From Sulfobacillus acidophilus (GTDB taxonomy: Bacteria > Bacillota > Sulfobacillia > Sulfobacillales > Sulfobacillaceae): a DNA stretch of 49,240 nucleotides. Both the position numbers and the translations under genes were made by a program. This document shows, piece after piece, positions 47,387 to 49,240 of this stretch (the first letter of the stretch is position 1; the number at the start of each line of letters is the position of its first letter). The DNA lies in NCBI GenBank assembly GCA_003023745.1, contig PXYV01000038.1:1-49240 (forward strand), written 5' to 3'. The notes beneath the pieces are model-generated. The model was not told where the DNA came from, searched no databases, and saw nothing but the letters and a program-made list of their open reading frames with translations.

Positions 47387-48012
47387 CAGTCCTGGCGGCA
47401 TGGTGTGTGGGCATGACGATACTGGTGTGGTTTGAGCAGGAGAAGAAATCCTGGCTAGCGTTGGCAGGCGTGATGCCAGCGGCGCTTAACGCGAGCAATC
47501 TCTGGGCCTTGGTTGTGGCTGCGGGATTGAGCGTGCTGATGTACTTTATGGCTTCGCAAGGCCGAGAACAAACGGACCCACGACAGTTGCGAGCTGCCCT
47601 GGGGAGATTTTGGCAAGAAGTGGCTGTGTTGTTAAGTGCGGGATTGACGTTTTGGCAGGCCGTAGAAGTTTCCGCACAAGCAGAACCGTTGTTGACCAGC
47701 GCTATCGCCAAGACCGCGAATCAGCTTACGCGGCGGTCCCATGCGGCGCTTGACACCACCGACCTGCCCGGTGATGATGGACAGTTAAGCGTATTGTTGT
47801 TGCAACATGGGTACCTGCACGGCGTGTCATCGGAGCAAATTCAAGCGCACGTTCGCCATGTGGAGGAACGACTCGCCTATGAAGAAGAAGCGCGAAAGCG
47901 CCGCGATCCGCTCTGGCTGACAACTTTACCGGCATTATTGTTGCTCAACGTCCTATGGGTGTTTGTCGCTCCGATGATTGAGCTCGTCGGCCGGAGCTGG
48001 ATTAAACTGTAA
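47383..48012 (+). CDS. TadC-like membrane platform protein
   Basis: A 209-residue membrane protein with N-terminal helices (about 2-17 and 26-57), a soluble helical segment resembling a degenerate T2SSF domain (70-170: RFWQEVAVLLSAGLTFWQAVEVSAQ ... ERLAYEEEARKRRD) and a final helix (178-202). Position directly after TadB and the two-domain topology fit TadC, though the sequence is divergent and shorter. The start is GTG 47383. It is the last gene of the unit; the 240 bases after it hold no gene and only imperfect repeats such as GCAGGT/ACCTGC at 48223-48247. Confidence 0.75.
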   Translation: MTVLAAWCVGMTILVWFEQEKKSWLALAGVMPAALNASNLWALVVAAGLSVLMYFMASQGREQTDPRQLRAALGRFWQEVAVLLSAGLTFWQAVEVSAQAEPLLTSAIAKTANQLTRRSHAALDTTDLPGDDGQLSVLLLQHGYLHGVSSEQIQAHVRHVEERLAYEEEARKRRDPLWLTTLPALLLLNVLWVFVAPMIELVGRSWIKL

Positions 48013-48254
48013 ATTGAGCGCGTTAACAGGTCCAAGGTGTCACTTTGGATATGCCGTAACACGTGTGCTCCCCATCAGGTCACACGCGTCCATCCTCAGG
48101 TTTTAACCCCACAGTTGGCAAAAATCGATCGCCGGGGATATCTCTCCGACGGGGCTGCTTGCTTGACCTGTTTGACCTAGCGCGCACCACGCGGCATGCG
48201 GACTGAGGTTTCGTTCATGTAGGCAGGTCCTTAGACACCGCACCTGCGTTAAAA

Positions 48255-48833
48255 CTACCGATCAGGCGATGATTTTGGCGTCGGGCCGTGGAATAGCCAC
48301 TGATATAGCTGCTGATAGGCGGTAGTGAACTCGTCATTTACTACGATGACATCAGCGAGGGCGTGCACACGCTGAGACTCGTCGTCAATCGCCTGTAACC
48401 GGACTGCCATTTCGTCGTCCTTTGTCCCGCGTCCTTGTAAACGGACCCTGAGGCTTTCTGAGGATGGCGGTAGCACGCCTACAATGGTGACTTGCTGTGG
48501 CCATAGCTGTTTGACTCGTTGAGCGCCACCGTAACCAAGCGAAATGACGGCTGTGCGTCCTGATTCGACCGCCCGTGAAAGGTCTCGCACCAACACGCCG
48601 TACCGGTTTCCGTGTATCCACTCATTTTCAACAAAATCACCATTTCGCTCACGTTTTTCAAATTCATCCAAACTGAGAAAATAATAATCTTGACCTGGCG
48701 TTTCATGGGGGCGGGGCGCTCGTGTGGTGCACGTCACGACGCGGTCCGCCACCCCATCGCGCTGAGCTCTTTCAGCCAAGGTGGTTTTTCCCACGCCGCT
48801 GGGTCCAATCAGGACGAAAATCCGTCCCGTCAT
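48255..48833 (-). CDS. gmk: Guanylate kinase
   Basis: Phosphorylates GMP to GDP with ATP. The 192-residue protein has the P-loop GPSGVGKTTL near residue 10, the GMP-binding stretch TCTTRAPRPHETPGQDYYFLS (conserved Arg and Tyr), EKRERNGDFVENEWIHGNRYGV and a C-terminal helix set with VIVVNDEF. Slightly shorter than, but within, the family range. The start at 48833 follows GGGAGGAAG. The gene stands alone on the - strand and not beside rpoZ/priA as gmk usually does in Firmicutes, so it may be a second copy; this cannot be decided here. It converges with the secretion locus. Confidence 0.9.
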   Translation of the reverse strand: MTGRIFVLIGPSGVGKTTLAERAQRDGVADRVVTCTTRAPRPHETPGQDYYFLSLDEFEKRERNGDFVENEWIHGNRYGVLVRDLSRAVESGRTAVISLGYGGAQRVKQLWPQQVTIVGVLPPSSESLRVRLQGRGTKDDEMAVRLQAIDDESQRVHALADVIVVNDEFTTAYQQLYQWLFHGPTPKSSPDR

Positions 48834-49240
48834 CGTCTTCCTCCCGATTCGCGCCGCTTGGCGACCTCATTTATGATGCCTCACCACTCCCATCGTGGTG
48901 TTCCCGGCCAGGCAGTTTCTCTCTATTACACCAAATATTCGAGCCTGTGGTCAATGTTCTACGAAAAGTTAGCATCAACAAAACACCGTGTTTGGTGACG
49001 GCAATTTCAGCACGAAATTCAACGATCGTGTTCGCAGACTGTTGCCGTACGATGTTGGACTCTTGGTTAGGGTTGAGATTTTGGTCATTCCGAACGGGAC
49101 TCGCCGGCAGGAATGAGGCGACGTATGAAGCAAGAACCGGAATCTCACCTTTCGCACCCTTAGTAAGAGTGCCGTGAGGATGAGACCTTCGGCTATCCGG
49201 ACGGGATCTGAACAAATCGCCGAGAATCCATTCCTAATAA
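48834..49240. other. Gene-free right end of the window
   Basis: About 400 bases without a supported gene. A - strand frame (49215 to 48871, 114 codons, including NIVRQQSANTIVEFRAEIAV) is open but lacks a ribosome site and any family features. Around 49140-49225 there are short complementary segments that could fold (for example GGTGAG/CTCACC-type pairs on the - strand), but no known riboswitch core is recognised. Confidence 0.3.

Noticed and set aside
40162-48012. Reading the locus as an ordinary conjugative element
   Set aside because: No relaxase, coupling protein, integrase, excisionase or attachment repeats are visible, and TadB/TadC/CpaB do not belong to conjugation sets.
49100-49240. 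Cobalamin or other riboswitch on the - strand
   Set aside because: Segments such as GGTGAGATTCCGG recall cobalamin leaders, but the diagnostic GCCACTG-type and following conserved blocks are missing.

Overview
The window looks like chromosomal DNA of a moderately G+C-rich Gram-positive (Firmicutes-type) bacterium; a Sulfobacillus-like acidophile is my best guess. The sequence-based reasons are a perfect CIRCE operator before groES, a GlnR/TnrA-type MerR regulator, the [4Fe-4S]/propeptide type of PurF, the separate PurS/PurQ/PurL form of FGAM synthase, GatCAB, pcrA-ligA adjacency and a glutamate decarboxylase. The genus is an inference and no rRNA is present to test it. Most genes are on the + strand, with strong GGAGG-type ribosome binding sites and many ATGA/GTGA overlaps.

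Layout. 1-3.0 kb: an ambiguous partial reading frame at the edge, a membrane-anchored polysaccharide deacetylase (-), then moaC-mog (molybdopterin synthesis). 3.0-5.1 kb: promoter, CIRCE, groES-groEL and a UUCG-loop terminator. 5.2-8.3 kb: an unrecognised coiled-coil protein, then GlnR-like regulator-hpt-guaA. 8.6-19.5 kb: a tightly overlapping purine operon purB-C-S-Q-L-F-M-N-H-D (purE and purK are not in it), preceded by two inverted PurBox-like motifs. 19.5-21.4 kb: a half-size ABC exporter (-) with an AT-rich palindrome over its promoter. 21.7-24.4 kb: a lipoprotein, glutamate decarboxylase and a YerC/TrpR-like regulator. 25.0-29.8 kb: an unknown gene, pcrA and ligA. 30.0-32.0 kb: two oligopeptide-type ABC ATPases without permeases. 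32.1-38.1 kb: dCMP deaminase, gatC-gatA-gatB, LD-carboxypeptidase and a 23S rRNA m5U methyltransferase. gatA carries a +1 frameshift between its two catalytic serines. 38.1-40.1 kb: an APC permease (-) and an acyl-CoA thioesterase.

40.1-48.0 kb is the most interesting part: one compact ten-gene unit that joins two secretion/pilus machines. The first half is a type IV secretion core (VirB2-like pilin, VirB6/TrbL-like membrane protein, PrgI-like protein, TraC-like domain protein, VirB4 ATPase). The second half is a Tad core (CpaB-like SAF protein, a TadZ/CpaE-like protein lacking a P-loop, CpaF/TadA ATPase, TadB, TadC). Nearly all junctions overlap by a few bases, so the ten products are probably made together. 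I see no relaxase, coupling protein, integrase, Flp prepilin, prepilin peptidase or secretin, so it looks like a dedicated surface or secretion machine of mixed ancestry rather than an ordinary conjugative element. A guanylate kinase (-) and about 400 bases without a clear gene close the window.

No tRNA, rRNA, CRISPR array or insertion sequence was recognised.
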